Of a stretch of 64,000 nucleotides of DNA, positions 34,619-46,042 are shown in pieces. The stretch lies in NCBI RefSeq assembly GCF_030867095.1, contig NC_081828.1:48089434-48153433 (forward strand), in the 5' to 3' direction. The notes under the pieces are model-generated. The model was not told the DNA's origin, made no database searches, and saw only the letters and a program-made list of their open reading frames with translations. The position numbers were made by a program, and so were the translations under genes. The stretch's first letter is position 1. Every line of letters begins with the position of its first letter. This stretch comes from Alligator mississippiensis. Lineage: Eukaryota > Chordata > Crocodylia > Alligatoridae.

Positions 34619-37545
34619 CTAGATGACCCCAGCTAGATACTCATCTAACCTCCTCTTGAAGACCCCCAGGGTAGGGGAGAGCACCACCTCCCTTGGGAGC
34701 CCATTCCAGACCTTGGCCACTCGAACTGTGAAGAAGTTCTTCCTAATGTCCAGTCTAAATCTGCTTTCTGCTAGCTTGTGGCCATTGTTTCTTGTAACCC
34801 CCGGGGGTGCCTTGGTGAATAAATACTCACCAATTCCCTTCTGTGCCCCTGTGATGAACTTAAAGGCAGCCACAAGGTCGCCTCTCAACCTTCTCTTGCG
34901 GAGGCTGAAAAGGTCCAGGTTTTCTAGTCTCTCCTCGTAGGGCATGGTCTGCAGGCCCTTGACCATACGAGCTGCCCTTCTCTGGACCCTCTCCAGGTTA
35001 TCTGCATCCTTCTTGAAGTGTGGCGCCCAGAATTGCACGCAGTACTCCAACTGCGGTCTGACCAGCACCCGATAGAGGGGAAGTATCACCTCCCTGGACC
35101 TATTCGTCATGCATCTGCTGATGCACGATAAAGTGCCATTGGCTTTTTTGATGGCTTCGTCACACTGCCGGCTCATGTTCATCTTGGAGTCCACTAGGAC
35201 TCCAAGATCCCTTTCCACCTCTGTGCCACCCAGCAGGTCATTCCCTAGGCTGTAGGTGTGCTGGACATTTTTCCTCCCTAGGTGCAGCACTTTGCATTTC
35301 TCCTTGTTGAACTGCATCCTGTTGTTTTCTGCCCACTTGTCCAACCTATCCAGGTCTGCCTGCAGCTGTTCCCTGCCCTCCGGTGTGTCCACTTCTCCCC
35401 ATAGCTTTGTGTCATCTGCAAACTTGGACAGAGTACATTTCACTCCCTCGTCAAAGTCACTGATGAAGACATTAAAGCGTATCGGTCCAAGGACCGAGCC
35501 CTGCGGGACCCCACTGCCCACACCCTTCGAGGTTGAGACCGACCCATCCACCACGACTCTCTGGGTGCGGCCCTCTAGCCAGTTCGCCACCCACCGGACT
35601 GTGTAGTCATCCACGGCACAGCCTCTTAACGTGTTCACCAGTATGGGGTGGGATACCGTATCGAAGGCCTTCCTGAAGTCTAAGTATATGACATCCACCC
35701 CTCCTCCTGTGTCCAGGCGTTTTGTAACCTGGTCATGGAAAGAGACTAGATTGGTCGGGCACGATCTGCCCGCCACAAACCCGTGCTGGTTTCCCCTCAG
35801 CATAATTTGCCCTGCTGGGCTCTCACAAATGTGAGCCTTGATAATTTTTTCAAAGACTTTACCAAGGATGGAGGTGCGACTGACTGGCCTATAGTTGCCC
35901 GGGTCCTCCTTCCTCCCCTTTTTGAAAATGGGGACCACGTTAGCCCTTTTCCAGTCCTCCGGGACTTGGCCCGTGCGCCACGAGCGTTCGAATATTCCCG
36001 CCAGTGGCTCTGCAATGATGTCGGCCAGTGCCTTCAGCACCCTCGGATGGAGCTCATCCGGGCCTGCCGACTTAAAGGCATCCGGTTCTTCCAAGTGACT
36101 CTGCACCATCTCAGGATCTACGTGTGGAAGTCTGGCGCCTTGCTGCTGCCTCTCTACAACCCCAGTGAGAGACTTGTCGTGTCCCTCGCTTAGGAACACT
36201 GAGGCAAAGAACTCGTTGAGGAGTTCAGCTTTGTCCCCCCTGTCTGTCACCAATTGTTTCTGCCCATTTAGCAGGGGTCCTATTCCTCCCTGGGCCTTCC
36301 TTTTACTCCCAATATATCTAAAAAACAATTTCTTGTTGTCTTTTACTTGGGTTGCCATCCTCAGCTCCATGGTAGCTTTGGCCCGTCTAACTGCCTCCCT
36401 ACAAGCACGAGCAGAGGAGGTATATTCATCTTTAGTGATCTCACCTTGTTTCCACTTTTTATGTGCTCCCCTTTTGGCCCTTAGGCTGCCCTGGATTTCT
36501 CTGGTCAGCCATGGAAGCCTCCTGGCCCCTTTCCCTCTTGCCTCGCTCGGGGATCGTCTTGCTTTGTGCCCGAAGGATCGTTTCCTTAAGGCACAGCCAC
36601 CCTTCTTGGGCTCCCATCCCTTCAAAACTCCTACTCTGCAGTGCGCCCTTGACTGATCGCCTGAGTTAATTGAGAGATCAGGTTTCCTAAAGTCTAGCAC
36701 TTTCACCCTACTAGTTACCTTACCCACTCGATGTCTTATGTTGAATTCTATTATTAGGTGATCACTGTCTCCCAAATGGCTACCGATCTGGAGGTCCCCT
36801 ACCATGTCATCCCCCGTTGCCAATACCAGATCCAGTATGGCATTCCCCCTAGTGGGAGCATGTACCTCCTGTGTCAGGTGGAGGTCCTGTACACAGGTTA
36901 GAAACCTGCGTGAGCGGTGGGACTTTGCTGTCTGCGTCTCCCAGCAGATGTCCGGGTAGTTTAGGTCCCCCATGACTACTGCCTCTTTAGCTTTTATGGT
37001 CCCTGAGAGTTGCCTCAGGAGCCCTGCATCTATTTCTTCCCCTTGGCGTGGGGGTCTGTAGCAGACCCCTACCACCAAATCCCTTTCTCCTTGCCCCCCA
37101 TGTAGCCTAACCCACAATCCTTCTACTTCCTCAACCTTGGATTCTGTCTTGATGAGGGTTGATGTATATTGCTCACTGACATAAAGTGCAACCCCCCCCC
37201 TTTCTTCCCCGACCTGTCCTTTCTGTACAATCTATAGCCCTCAGTATGTACCGCCCAGTCGTGGGACGAATCCCACCAGGTTTCTGTTAGCCCCACTAAG
37301 TCATAGGTGTTTAGTGCAAGCAGGAGTGCTAGTTCATCCTTCTTGTTCCCCATGCTCCTAGCATTAGTATATAGGCACTTGAGTCCTGCGACTGGTGCTT
37401 TTGCTGCCCCCCCGCTCCGAGTCCCAAGGGGCCCATTGTTTCTTACCTTCTTGTTTCTTACCTGTTCTGTAGTACTGGTCTCCCCATGGCTTTCAGGTTT
37501 CCAGTGCTCTCTTTCTTCAGGCTGGTCTGTCCTTGTGGGTGCCAC
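34619..37545 (-). pseudogene. CR1 ORF2 (endonuclease and reverse transcriptase), one frameshift
   Basis: ORF2 starts with an AP-endonuclease domain (GLKCLYTNARSMGNK, LVGLTETWWDSSHDW) and, after a frame change, continues for 832 open codons. These include the endonuclease motifs GDLNYPDICW and LGDSDH, then reverse transcriptase: HGFVAGRSCPTN, YLDFRKAFDTVSH, GVPQGSVLGP and the catalytic FADDTKLWGE. The C-terminal block ends RRLDEYLAGVI. The break sits at a run of nine C on the plus strand (37192-37200), where a one-base change is the simplest cause; a sequencing error in that run is also possible. Residues about 165-190 of the long frame (KPDLSINSGDQ...) look unlike the family and may hide a second, compensated change. 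Confidence 0.85.
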
Positions 37546-37601
37546 ATGGTTTGGTGGTCCACAGCTTGCCCTGCCCTCGTACTCCCCTCCCCCCGACGAG
37601 C

Positions 37602-38669
37602 CTAGTTTAAAGCCCGCCGGAGGAGATCTGCCAACCTAGAAGAAAACACATGCTTACCTTTGGGGGACAGGTGAAGCCCATCCCAGCTGAGCATGTCCCT
37701 CGTCGTGATGTGCGGGTCATTGTCCAGGAAGCCGAAGCCTGCCTCGAGACACCACTGCCGAAGCCGCCAGTTTGTCGCTCTGATGCAGTTCTCCTGCCGT
37801 CTTCCTCGTCCGGTCACTGGTAGGATGGAAGAGAATACCACCTGTACACCGAACTCCTTCAGCACGCCGCCCAGAGCACTGTAGTCTGCCATCAGGTGAT
37901 CGGGGGTTCTCCTGGCCGCATCATTAGTACCCAGATGGACTAGGACCATGAGGTAGTAATCGGTGGGCTTGATCCTGGCCTGGATCACCTCCGTCACATC
38001 CCGAATCTTTGCTCCAGGGAGGCAGTATACCTCTCGTGCTGAGGGGTCCTGGCGATAGATGGGTCCTTCCGTACCTCTCAGGATGGAGTCGCCTGTGATG
38101 AGCACTCGTCGCCTCCTCCTCTGGGTCCTCGTGGATCTCTTGACCTGTTCGGAGTGTGAAGAACGTGGCGTTTCTTCTTGCCCAAGGGTTTCCTCCTCCC
38201 CTTCCATCTCCTGCAGGGTCGCCAGGGCCTCGTACCTGTTCACCAGTCGGACTGGAGAAGCTGGTACCGGTTCGCTGTGAGCTGCTCCGGTCCTGGCTGT
38301 GACCGTCTGCCACTCTGCTGTGGAGGGCACTCCCTGGGCTGCTTCTTCCTTCGGTGCCTGGGCCTGCAGGGAAAGGAAATAATTGTCAATTTCATCCTCT
38401 GCCTCCCTGATCCCCCTCAGCCTGCTAACCTCCTCCCGGAGCTCCCTCACCTGCGCCTCCAGAGCCCTAAGGCGGGCACTTGCTGGACAGGTGTGGGGGC
38501 CCCCAATCTCTGCCCCGCCCCCCCGCCCTGCTGGGGATCCCCCACAGGCCAGGAGGTAGGGGGACATCAGCTCCCCCATGGGCTTGGTCTGGGTGGAGGC
38601 CTCAGACCAGCCCCGGGTAGCCTTGTCCCCCTGGGCAGAGGCCCTAGCAGCACTCCTCATAGACACCAT
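37602..38669 (-). CDS. CR1 ORF1 protein (coiled coil plus esterase)
   Basis: An uninterrupted 355-codon frame. Residues about 60-100 are charged and heptad-like (RALEAQVRELREEVSRLRG), a coiled coil that likely drives self-association. From about residue 190 comes an SGNH/GDSL esterase fold: block I GDSILRG, block III-like HLGTNDAARR, and the final Asp/His block WDGLHLSPKGKH. In CR1 and L3 elements ORF1p is an RNA-binding chaperone whose esterase may bind membranes or lipids. The catalytic Ser, Asp and His positions all look present. The frame ends at 37602, 57 bases before the ORF2 reading starts at 37545, as usual for CR1. The start MVSMRSAARA aligns with MVSTRSAARA of the older copy at 21000. 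Confidence 0.85.
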   Translation of the reverse strand: MVSMRSAARASAQGDKATRGWSEASTQTKPMGELMSPYLLACGGSPAGRGGGAEIGGPHTCPASARLRALEAQVRELREEVSRLRGIREAEDEIDNYFLSLQAQAPKEEAAQGVPSTAEWQTVTARTGAAHSEPVPASPVRLVNRYEALATLQEMEGEEETLGQEETPRSSHSEQVKRSTRTQRRRRRVLITGDSILRGTEGPIYRQDPSAREVYCLPGAKIRDVTEVIQARIKPTDYYLMVLVHLGTNDAARRTPDHLMADYSALGGVLKEFGVQVVFSSILPVTGRGRRQENCIRATNWRLRQWCLEAGFGFLDNDPHITTRDMLSWDGLHLSPKGKHVFSSRLADLLRRALN

Positions 38670-39363
38670 TCTGAGCTGCTGTTCGTAGATCTGTGTGGTG
38701 TCTACTCCCTACCCGTACAGGAATCCCACTCCTGGCCCTCCTGCCGGCGCGAACGCCTGCTCAAACGCCGGCGCGCTCGTATAGAGCGCGCCTGTTTGCG
38801 CACTCTGTTCGCGCTGCACGGCTCGGGAGCGCGGCTCCCTACCGGCTCAGCTATATGGGACCCGGGGGGCTTCCCCTCCGGATCCGGCTCAACTGCGCCG
38901 GGTCCCTCTGCCCCACTTACCTTCGGGGGATCAGCTGCTGCTGCCCCCGCTGCCAATTCCTTTGCTGCTGCTGCTGGTGCCGCCTCCGCCTCCAGTCAGT
39001 CAGTTGGTTAAGGGGGCACACGTGCGTGCGGGACACACGTGTGCCTGACTCCTCTCCTTCCCTCTGCTGGTTCCCAAGGATGAAAACATGGGTTAAAACA
39101 TCTATTACCTTCTAAACTGTCCATGGTATATTCGTGAGTCTGCAAGGCATTTCTGAGCAATTAAAAACAACCTATAGGGTGTTACAAGGCCAGGTTTCTT
39201 TCATCTTTGGTTGTCAGTTTAATGTGATGGTATCCGGATATGAAATAAAAACCAAAAACATTTAGACTCTTTTTGCTTTTCTATCTTGATGTCTGCTATA
39301 GGAGAAAATGAGAAATTACCTGGAATTGTCTGTGAATTGTATCAGTTGAGCTTTTTGCTGATA

Positions 39364-40561
39364 TGGGCAGTCTTCAGACTTATGACGCAATTGGTTCCTG
39401 AAACCTGTGTCTTAAGTCAAAACATCGTAACTCAGAACCAGTTTTTCCATAAGAACAATGTTATAAATGGAGGATTGGTCCCTTTACGACACTGGATGCA
39501 GCTGCATCCAGTTGATAAGTCTGTTGTGGTGGAAGGGGAGAGGGAAGGGAAGGGAAGAGGTGTGTGTGGGGGGGCAGATCAAGGCCTCCCACGGTGAGGG
39601 AAGGGCTAGGGCTGGGGCAAGTTGATTGTCTAGCGGTTCCTGCCGCTTGTCCGGGAGGGTATGGGGTGGGGGAGGAGTGTGCCCCTGGATCTGCATGGGG
39701 CAGAGCCAGGGTTGCACATGGCTGTGCTGGGAGCAGGGGCTATGCCCTTCTGCCCCCACCCAGCTGGGACTGGCATGGGATGGGGCTGCTGCACTGCTTC
39801 CGGGCGAGTGGCACACAGTGGCGAGAGCTACCTCCCCCACAGCAAGCTGCGGCTCTGTTTCACGTCTGCCTTGCCCTGACTGGGCAAGTGACGGGAGGGC
39901 ATGGTGGGTGAGCGTGTGCCCCCGCGGTGGGGTGGGTGCCAGAGTGGAGACTATGGAGGACTGTAGCCCTCCCCAGAGGCCCCACTGCCTGCCTGGAGCG
40001 CAGCCTGGTGCAGTCCTGGACCCGCCTGCCCTGATTCAGGGGCACATGCCCTCCCATTCCCGGCTGAAGCTTGCCCAGCTGTTGCAGAGCACCCACGGGA
40101 CAGACCCATGGGTTGTCTGGGGGGAGGGGGGTACCCGCCACTGAGCGCCACTTGTTTGGAGGCAGCACAGTGGCCCTGTCCCATGCCCACCCCATCCCAG
40201 CTGGGCAAATGGCAGCAGGGCATAGCCCCCCGCTTCCAGCACAGCCCAGTGCATCCCATCCCACCCTGCGCAGATTTGGGGGACACCTCCCAGATGAGTG
40301 GCAGGAGCTGCCAGATGAGTCGCCAGGTAAGCAACTTGCTCTGACCCCAGCCCCTCCCTCACCGCAGGGGTCTTGATCTGCCCCCCACGCCCCTTCCCTT
40401 CCCCCTCCCTTTCCACCACACCAGACTTACCAGCTGGGCGCAACTATATCCACTGTCGCAAAGTCGAAACCCATGTCTGGAGGTCAAAACAGGGCGTCAA
40501 TTTATAAATGTCTTTAAGTGCCATTCATCGTAACTCAAAGTTGTAAGTCAAGGATTGCCTG
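39364..40561. mobile_element. Foldback DNA element with TA target (Tigger-like)
   Basis: The right end reads inverted as CAGGCAATCCTTGACTTACA; the left end TGGGCAGTCTTCAGACTTAT is a decayed match. Both are flanked by TA (39362-39363, 40562-40563). The subterminal 'catcgtaactcagaac' and 'catcgtaactcaaag' also match in the expected sense. The inside is a long GC-rich foldback whose arms resemble those of the hAT-type element at 3768. No transposase. Confidence 0.65.
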
Positions 40562-41414
40562 TATAGTTCAGGATGTGTGCAAGGTGATGAAGGGTTGCCA
40601 TCTCTGCTTGGATCTAGTCTGGGAGGCTTCCAGAATGCCAGCATGGCTGCAGTGCACAACACAAATGTGCTTGTGTATATCAGTTATGGATTACAGCATG
40701 TACACTTTACATCAGGAAGGCAAATGCATATTACTGTTACTTTTAAAAATCCCACTGGACTACTGTATAAAATGGATTCAACATTTAATATTTATTTTTA
40801 ATGAATGCCTGATCATTTGTCTCCTGGGTGACTCTCAGCAGTTTCCTGGAGATTTATATCCAATTCCTGGAGACTCCAAGGTAATCCTGGAGGGTTGGCA
40901 ACATTACTGCTCAATAGTACTTTCCTCCCATGTGCATTTTAGCTTTTCTTTAATTACTAACTTCTTTGCCAGGGAAATCTAGTGTGGGGGATACTTCACA
41001 AGAACATTCTAGGAGAAAGTTCAATCCAGTGTTGTACACTGTCTGCTCTTCTCAGGTCCTCAGTTTTTCCATTTGCATTTCAGTTATTTATTTATTTTTT
41101 AAAGAAAGATGCATTCGTATTAACCGATTCAATGATTACAATGTAGATTTACAGCTAAATAGGCTTTTTGCTGCCTCTGAGTATACACTCCAACTATGTA
41201 ATTTTCAAAGCAGTTCTTTAGCTTTATATTTTCAGATTTTTCTTTTAAATTTTATAGTATTTTAGAAAATAGTGAATTTAGATATGGCTTATTTACTTGA
41301 TAGCTACCTTTTTGCTCTTTTTTTGCAAAGAAATTGTATTAAGATGGTAATTGGAAGTAAACATTCACCAACATGTAATGCTTATTTTTCATAAAACAAA
41401 ACCTTAATTTTATT

Positions 41415-41456
<42 letters not shown>

Positions 41457-42993
41457 CTCAATGACTATAACAAATTCAGGTTTTAACATACTTCATTTAA
41501 ACTAAATTTTGAATTAATGTTTTATTTCTTTAAAAAGAGAAATATTCCACTTAAGTAAAAAAAAACAAACAAAACAAAAAAAAAATCCATTTTTTCCAGT
41601 TATGAATGATACCTTCATGGGACACAACATATTCTGCATATACCATGTTCATTGTCTATAGAAACAAAACCTTCTTTTTGATTTACAGAGGAATAAAAAA
41701 AGGTTTTAGTACTCCATCTTATATTTGCATTAAATCAAAGGTTTTTTCAAATTTAACTTACAAGAACTTCTAGTTGGAGTCTGTATGGTTTAATTCAAGG
41801 GTTACAATAATGATATTGTTGGAGTGATACCCTTAGTATAGAGTTCTCTCTTACTTGGCTGTACATCACTCTAGTCAAGTGGTTTATCTGTGCATATCCT
41901 ATGAATGTTTGCAGCTTGCTTTTTGTACCCCTTTTTATGGGTTTTTTTGGAGGACACATTAACAGTGAGGTCAAGTATGCTTTGTTTGTAGAGCTAAAAT
42001 CCCTTTGTAATGAAAGATACTTTTCACATTGTTTGGTGAAAACATTTTATCTGCTGATGATAATAACTGTTGTTTGCCCAGCAACTGTTCTTCCACATCA
42101 GAGATGAATATATTTCAATGGTGGGTGAAGTGACTTTTCTTTTATAAAGCACATAAAGAAGAAAAGAGCTATAGTGGTGTAAAATATTGCTATTTCATTA
42201 CCTCAGACAGCTTCCCATATGGCCTCTGTTGCATTACTGCACACAACTTCTGTTGGAAATAACAGCCTGCAGGGAGAAAGCTGACAGGACTCTCAATGTA
42301 TTTAACTGTCAGAGTTGCTTTTGGCACTTAAATTACTGTTTCACTATGCTTACAGTATTTTCTTATTTTCTGAAGCAGCAAAACATGAAATATGCTCCTT
42401 GAAAAAGGAATGAACCTCCTGGCCCATTTCTTTCTACTTTGGAGTATAGTCCATCAGACTTTAAACTGTGGCCTTAAAATTTAGTGAACTAACTATGATG
42501 CTTAGGTTGAGTTCGACTGATACCCTGAACACGTCATCTACCAAGGAGCAGCACTGGTTTATTATTTTTCCTGGTTTTGCCTAGAAGAACTTCAGCCAAG
42601 AAGAATCAGATATTCTATCCTCCCTGCCACCTCTTACTTTCCAGAGTTAGAAATGAACTGCTGGCTAACCATATATTTTTTTTTTTTTAAATGAACCAAA
42701 CTGAATGCCAGTGATTGATGGCAAGTCAACAGTTTGAAGAAATGCTACAGATATTTTAATTTGCAGCACTTGCAAACTATGTGTGGCTGCAGTGGTGGGG
42801 AATTGTCCACGTGGTAGTGGCAGTGGGGGCTTGTGCTGCCTGTGTGGCAGGGGGACTGAATGTGGTGGGGTTCCCAGGGAGCCTTTGAGATCTCCATGTC
42901 ATGTAGTCTGGGGCTCATGACCTGTATGGGATGCAGTACCCAGCTGCTTTGAATCTGGACAGCCCTGAAGTAGATGATGAGTATTGTGTGTTA
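40562..42993. other. AT-rich intron sequence with a long T run
   Basis: Nothing recognised besides a run of 35 T (41418-41452) and an A-rich stretch near 41558-41584. Confidence 0.6.
41418..41452. repeat. Run of 35 T
   Basis: An uninterrupted mononucleotide run. No SINE or LINE body is attached that I recognise. Confidence 0.95.
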
Positions 42994-43001
42994 GTTATCA
43001 C

Positions 43002-44840
43002 CAGGGATGCTGGTTTTCTCTGATTAAAACCTGCAAATTCTCTGATTAAAGACCCCAAATCCATGATAAAAATTAAAGGCCCCCCACAACCCCTCCCAGT
43101 GCTGCTGGTGACCTGCATTCCGCCCTCCTGATGCCCCTCACAACAGCCCCCCAGACCCGCAGACATAGACACTGACACCCACCCCAGCAGGTAAGTGTGT
43201 GTGGGGGGGGAAGGGGTCGGGGAAAGGGAAGGTGCTGGTGGGGGGGTAGATCAAGAAAGGGGGGAGTGAGCCCCTGTGCCCACTCCTAGGAGCAGGGCCA
43301 GGCGGTGAGGGCAGGGGTGCCACTCTGTGGGCCACACACATGCTGGCCGGCTTGACAGGAGCTTTGCACATGGAGGTTGCCACCACAACCCTGCCACTGC
43401 GCCCTGCGCTACCATCGCACGGCTGCCTGAATGGCTTTGTGGGCAAGTGCGCAGGGCGTGGCAGCAGGGTTGCAACCATTGTGCGCAGGCCATATATGTG
43501 CTGCCTGGCCGGGGGGTGAAATGGGGGCTTGCATTCAGCGGTGTGCCCTCTAACCAGCTACATGGCTCTGTGGTGGCGGCTGTATGCAGGGTGGGGGGGC
43601 TTTGCGGGCAAGCACTGTCACTGTGGAGCCATGCCCTTCACCCGTGGAACCTAGAGGTAAGTGGGGCTTAGTGGCTGTGGGGCAGGGCTGGGGAGGATGG
43701 TTGGGGGGTGCTGCTGGCCCCAGGCGGCACATCGCAGCTGGGAGCAGGGCAAGGGGGTGAGGGCAGGGGTGCCCCTCTGCGGAGGACTTTGCAGGCAAGT
43801 GATGCGGGGCACAGTGTGGTGGTGCCCACCATGTGCAGGCTGCATACATGCTGCATGCCCGGGGGAGGGGGAGAGGGAGGCTGGCATGCAGCCAGAGCAC
43901 AGTTCTGTGGCTGGCTCTGCAGCCCTGGCAAGGGATGGTGTACAGGGGGGGTGGGGCTTGGGCTTGCACACAGTGCTGCCACTTACTTGGAGGCCCATTA
44001 TGGTGGTGACGGCTGCTGCTTCCAAAACCTCCTGCTGCTGCCGTGGAGCTCTGCCCGGAGCTGTGCAGCCAGCCGCCAGGCGACAGCGTGGTGGTGGCTG
44101 GGCAGCGCGCAGCTGTCCCCACCACTCCACGCCGTGAAGCTGCCACTGGCAGCACAGCTCTGAGCATGGCTCCGCGGCAGCAGTGGGAGGTTTTGGAGGC
44201 AGAGGCAGTCACTGCTGGCATGGGTGGCTGCTGGTGCTTACCAGTGGGGCCACCTGTGCCAGCGGTGACTGCTGCTGCGTACAAAACCTCCTGCTGCCGC
44301 TGCGGAGCCATGCTTAGAGCTGTGTGGCCAGCAGCAGCGGTGCAGCGCGGGGTGGTGGTGGCCAGGTGGCACGCAGCCATTCCCAGCCCCACCACCCCGT
44401 GCTGTGCCGCTGCCACCGGCTGCACAGCTCCGAGCACGGCTCCGCGGCAGCAGGAGGTTTTATACGCACCGGCTTGGGGCCAGCAGCACCCCTCGCTCTC
44501 GGAGCCATCAGACCATCTTTCCCAGCCCTGCCCCACAGCCCCACTTACCTCCATGCTCCAGAGGTGATGGTCAAGTGTGAATCTGAGCCGGACCTTGGCT
44601 GTCGCAGAGGGTCAGGATCCACCCTCTCCCTCCCACTCTGGCCAGGGCTGGGGGTTTCCTGCCCTTTTTGCAATTGGCTCCTGCAGGCTGATGCTGTGCC
44701 AGCCTTCAAGAGCTCTTTGCAAAAGCAGAGAATCCGTGGATTTCTCTGCTAAAAAGAGAAATCTGCATTTTCTCCAATTTAAAAACAGAATCTGTGGTTT
44801 TCTCCATTTTTCCATGGGAAACAGAAAACCCAGATTCCTG
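43002..44840. mobile_element. hAT-type element, family C, 1.84 kb, perfect duplication
   Basis: The left end CAGGGATGCTGGTTTTCTCT and the inverted right end CAGGAATCTGGGTTTTCTG lie between perfect copies of GTTATCAC (42994-43001 and 44841-44848). Long GC-rich inverted arms fill the inside, for example 'aaaacctcctgctgc' at 44027 and again at 44284 and its complement near 44180 and 44445. No transposase is seen; the long open frames there run on both strands and reflect base composition. Confidence 0.88.
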
Positions 44841-44855
44841 GTTATCACTAATTAT

Positions 44856-45605
44856 TGGGGATGTGTGAAGCAGGCCCTATTTGACTTGGATTTGGCCCGA
44901 ATCGGGGACAGTGATTCAATTTGGCTGAATTCAGATCTGCAGATTATCAGCGATTTGGACACAGACACAGCTTTAAATTTTTTTTTCTACATACCTTGAG
45001 GTACCAGTGCGGCTCGCGAATGCTGTGATGCTGGGGCGGATGGAGCGATCCACAGGAGTGCTGGGGGGCCCTCCATGTACTTGGTGGTGAATCTGGAAGT
45101 GGACCGATGGCACTTCCGGTCCACTTGCGGGTCCGCTGGGGAGTGTGCTGGGGGCCTCCCTGTGTCCCCCCCAGCTTGGCGATCAACTGTGGGGGACTCT
45201 GGGTGCCCCCCAGACCCAGGAGGCACCAATCGCTAAGCTGGGGAGCATGGGGGGCTGTCCCAGTGTGTTCCCTGGCAGACCTAGAAGTGGACTAGAGGTG
45301 CTTCTGGTCCACTTCTGGGTCTGCTGCTGAGCATGCTGGGGAGCACCCTGTGCTTCTGTGCGACACTCCATGTGTCCCAGCATCACAGCATTCACGAGTT
45401 GCCTGGTACCTTGAGGTATGTGGAAAAAACATTTAAAGCTGTGTTTATGTCTGAATCACTGAATCTGAATGGATTCGGAGGGTTCCGATTCAATTTGGAG
45501 AGATTAAAGGGTCCTCTGATTTAGTTTGGATTTGGAAATTCAGCCACCAAATCGGGCCAAATCTCTGCCGAATGTAATTGGGGTCCGAAGCTTCTCACAA
45601 CCCTG
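44856..45605. mobile_element. Foldback hAT-type element, family B
   Basis: The ends TGGGGATGTGTGAAGC and inverted CAGGGTTGTGAGAAGC are flanked by CTAATTAT (44848-44855) and CTAATCAT (45606-45613), seven of eight. The inside folds back: 'ataccttgaggtaccag' (44993 on) faces 'ggtaccttgaggtatg' (45406 on). Same family as 13424-14049. It abuts the previous element, and the two duplications share one base at 44848. Confidence 0.85.
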
Positions 45606-45857
45606 CTAATCATATACGTCTGTCTTTTGGAGATTTGGGCAAATTTTGTTGCTAGTCTTCAGCATGTGCTGGTTTTGGGGGTGGGGGTGGGAAAAGGTGT
45701 ATGTGAAGGTAGTAAAACAAAACCAAAATAAACAAACACCTCTGGCCATCCCTTAAATCAATTTAAACCTGCCTTATTAGTTTAGTTGTGCTGATGATAA
45801 ATTTATAGGTATTGGCTAAAGCAGTACAACCAGTTTTAAAGTGGTGTGCATCTATAT

Positions 45858-46034
45858 CAGGGGCAGGCAATTATTTTGGGAGGAGGGCCGCTTACCGAGT
45901 TTTGGCAAGCCATCGAGGGCCACATGACAAGCAGCCAGGGTCAGATGAATATTAATTTTCAAAATTTTTTAGGGGCTCCGTGGGCCAGATAGAATGGCCT
46001 GGTGGGCCCGCGGGCTGCATTTTGCCTGGCCCTG
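45858..46034. mobile_element. hAT-type MITE, 177 bp, perfect duplication
   Basis: The ends CAGGGGCAGGCAATTATTTT and inverted CAGGGCCAGGCAAAATGC lie between perfect copies of ATCTATAT (45850-45857 and 46035-46042). Confidence 0.88.
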
Positions 46035-46042
46035 ATCTATAT

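Larger units (their letters stand above)
34534..39056 (-). mobile_element. Near-complete CR1 LINE, youngest-looking copy
   Basis: About 4.5 kb on the minus strand in the full CR1 order: a CpG-rich 5' leader (about 39056-38670), an open ORF1 (38669-37602), ORF2 (37545-34619) with one evident frameshift, and a short 3' end made of the CR1 tail with two ATCTATGA-type units (34560-34534). The leader keeps many CpG pairs, which normally decay fast after methylation. Text shared with 23335-25349 and 59269-59578 is close to identical in the 3' part. The 5' edge is approximate, set by comparison with the copy ending at 21318. No target duplication is expected for CR1, and none was found. Confidence 0.92.

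Noticed and set aside
43550-44567. Open frames of up to 334 codons on both strands
   Set aside because: They lie inside a foldback hAT element; the two strands mirror each other because the arms are inverted repeats.
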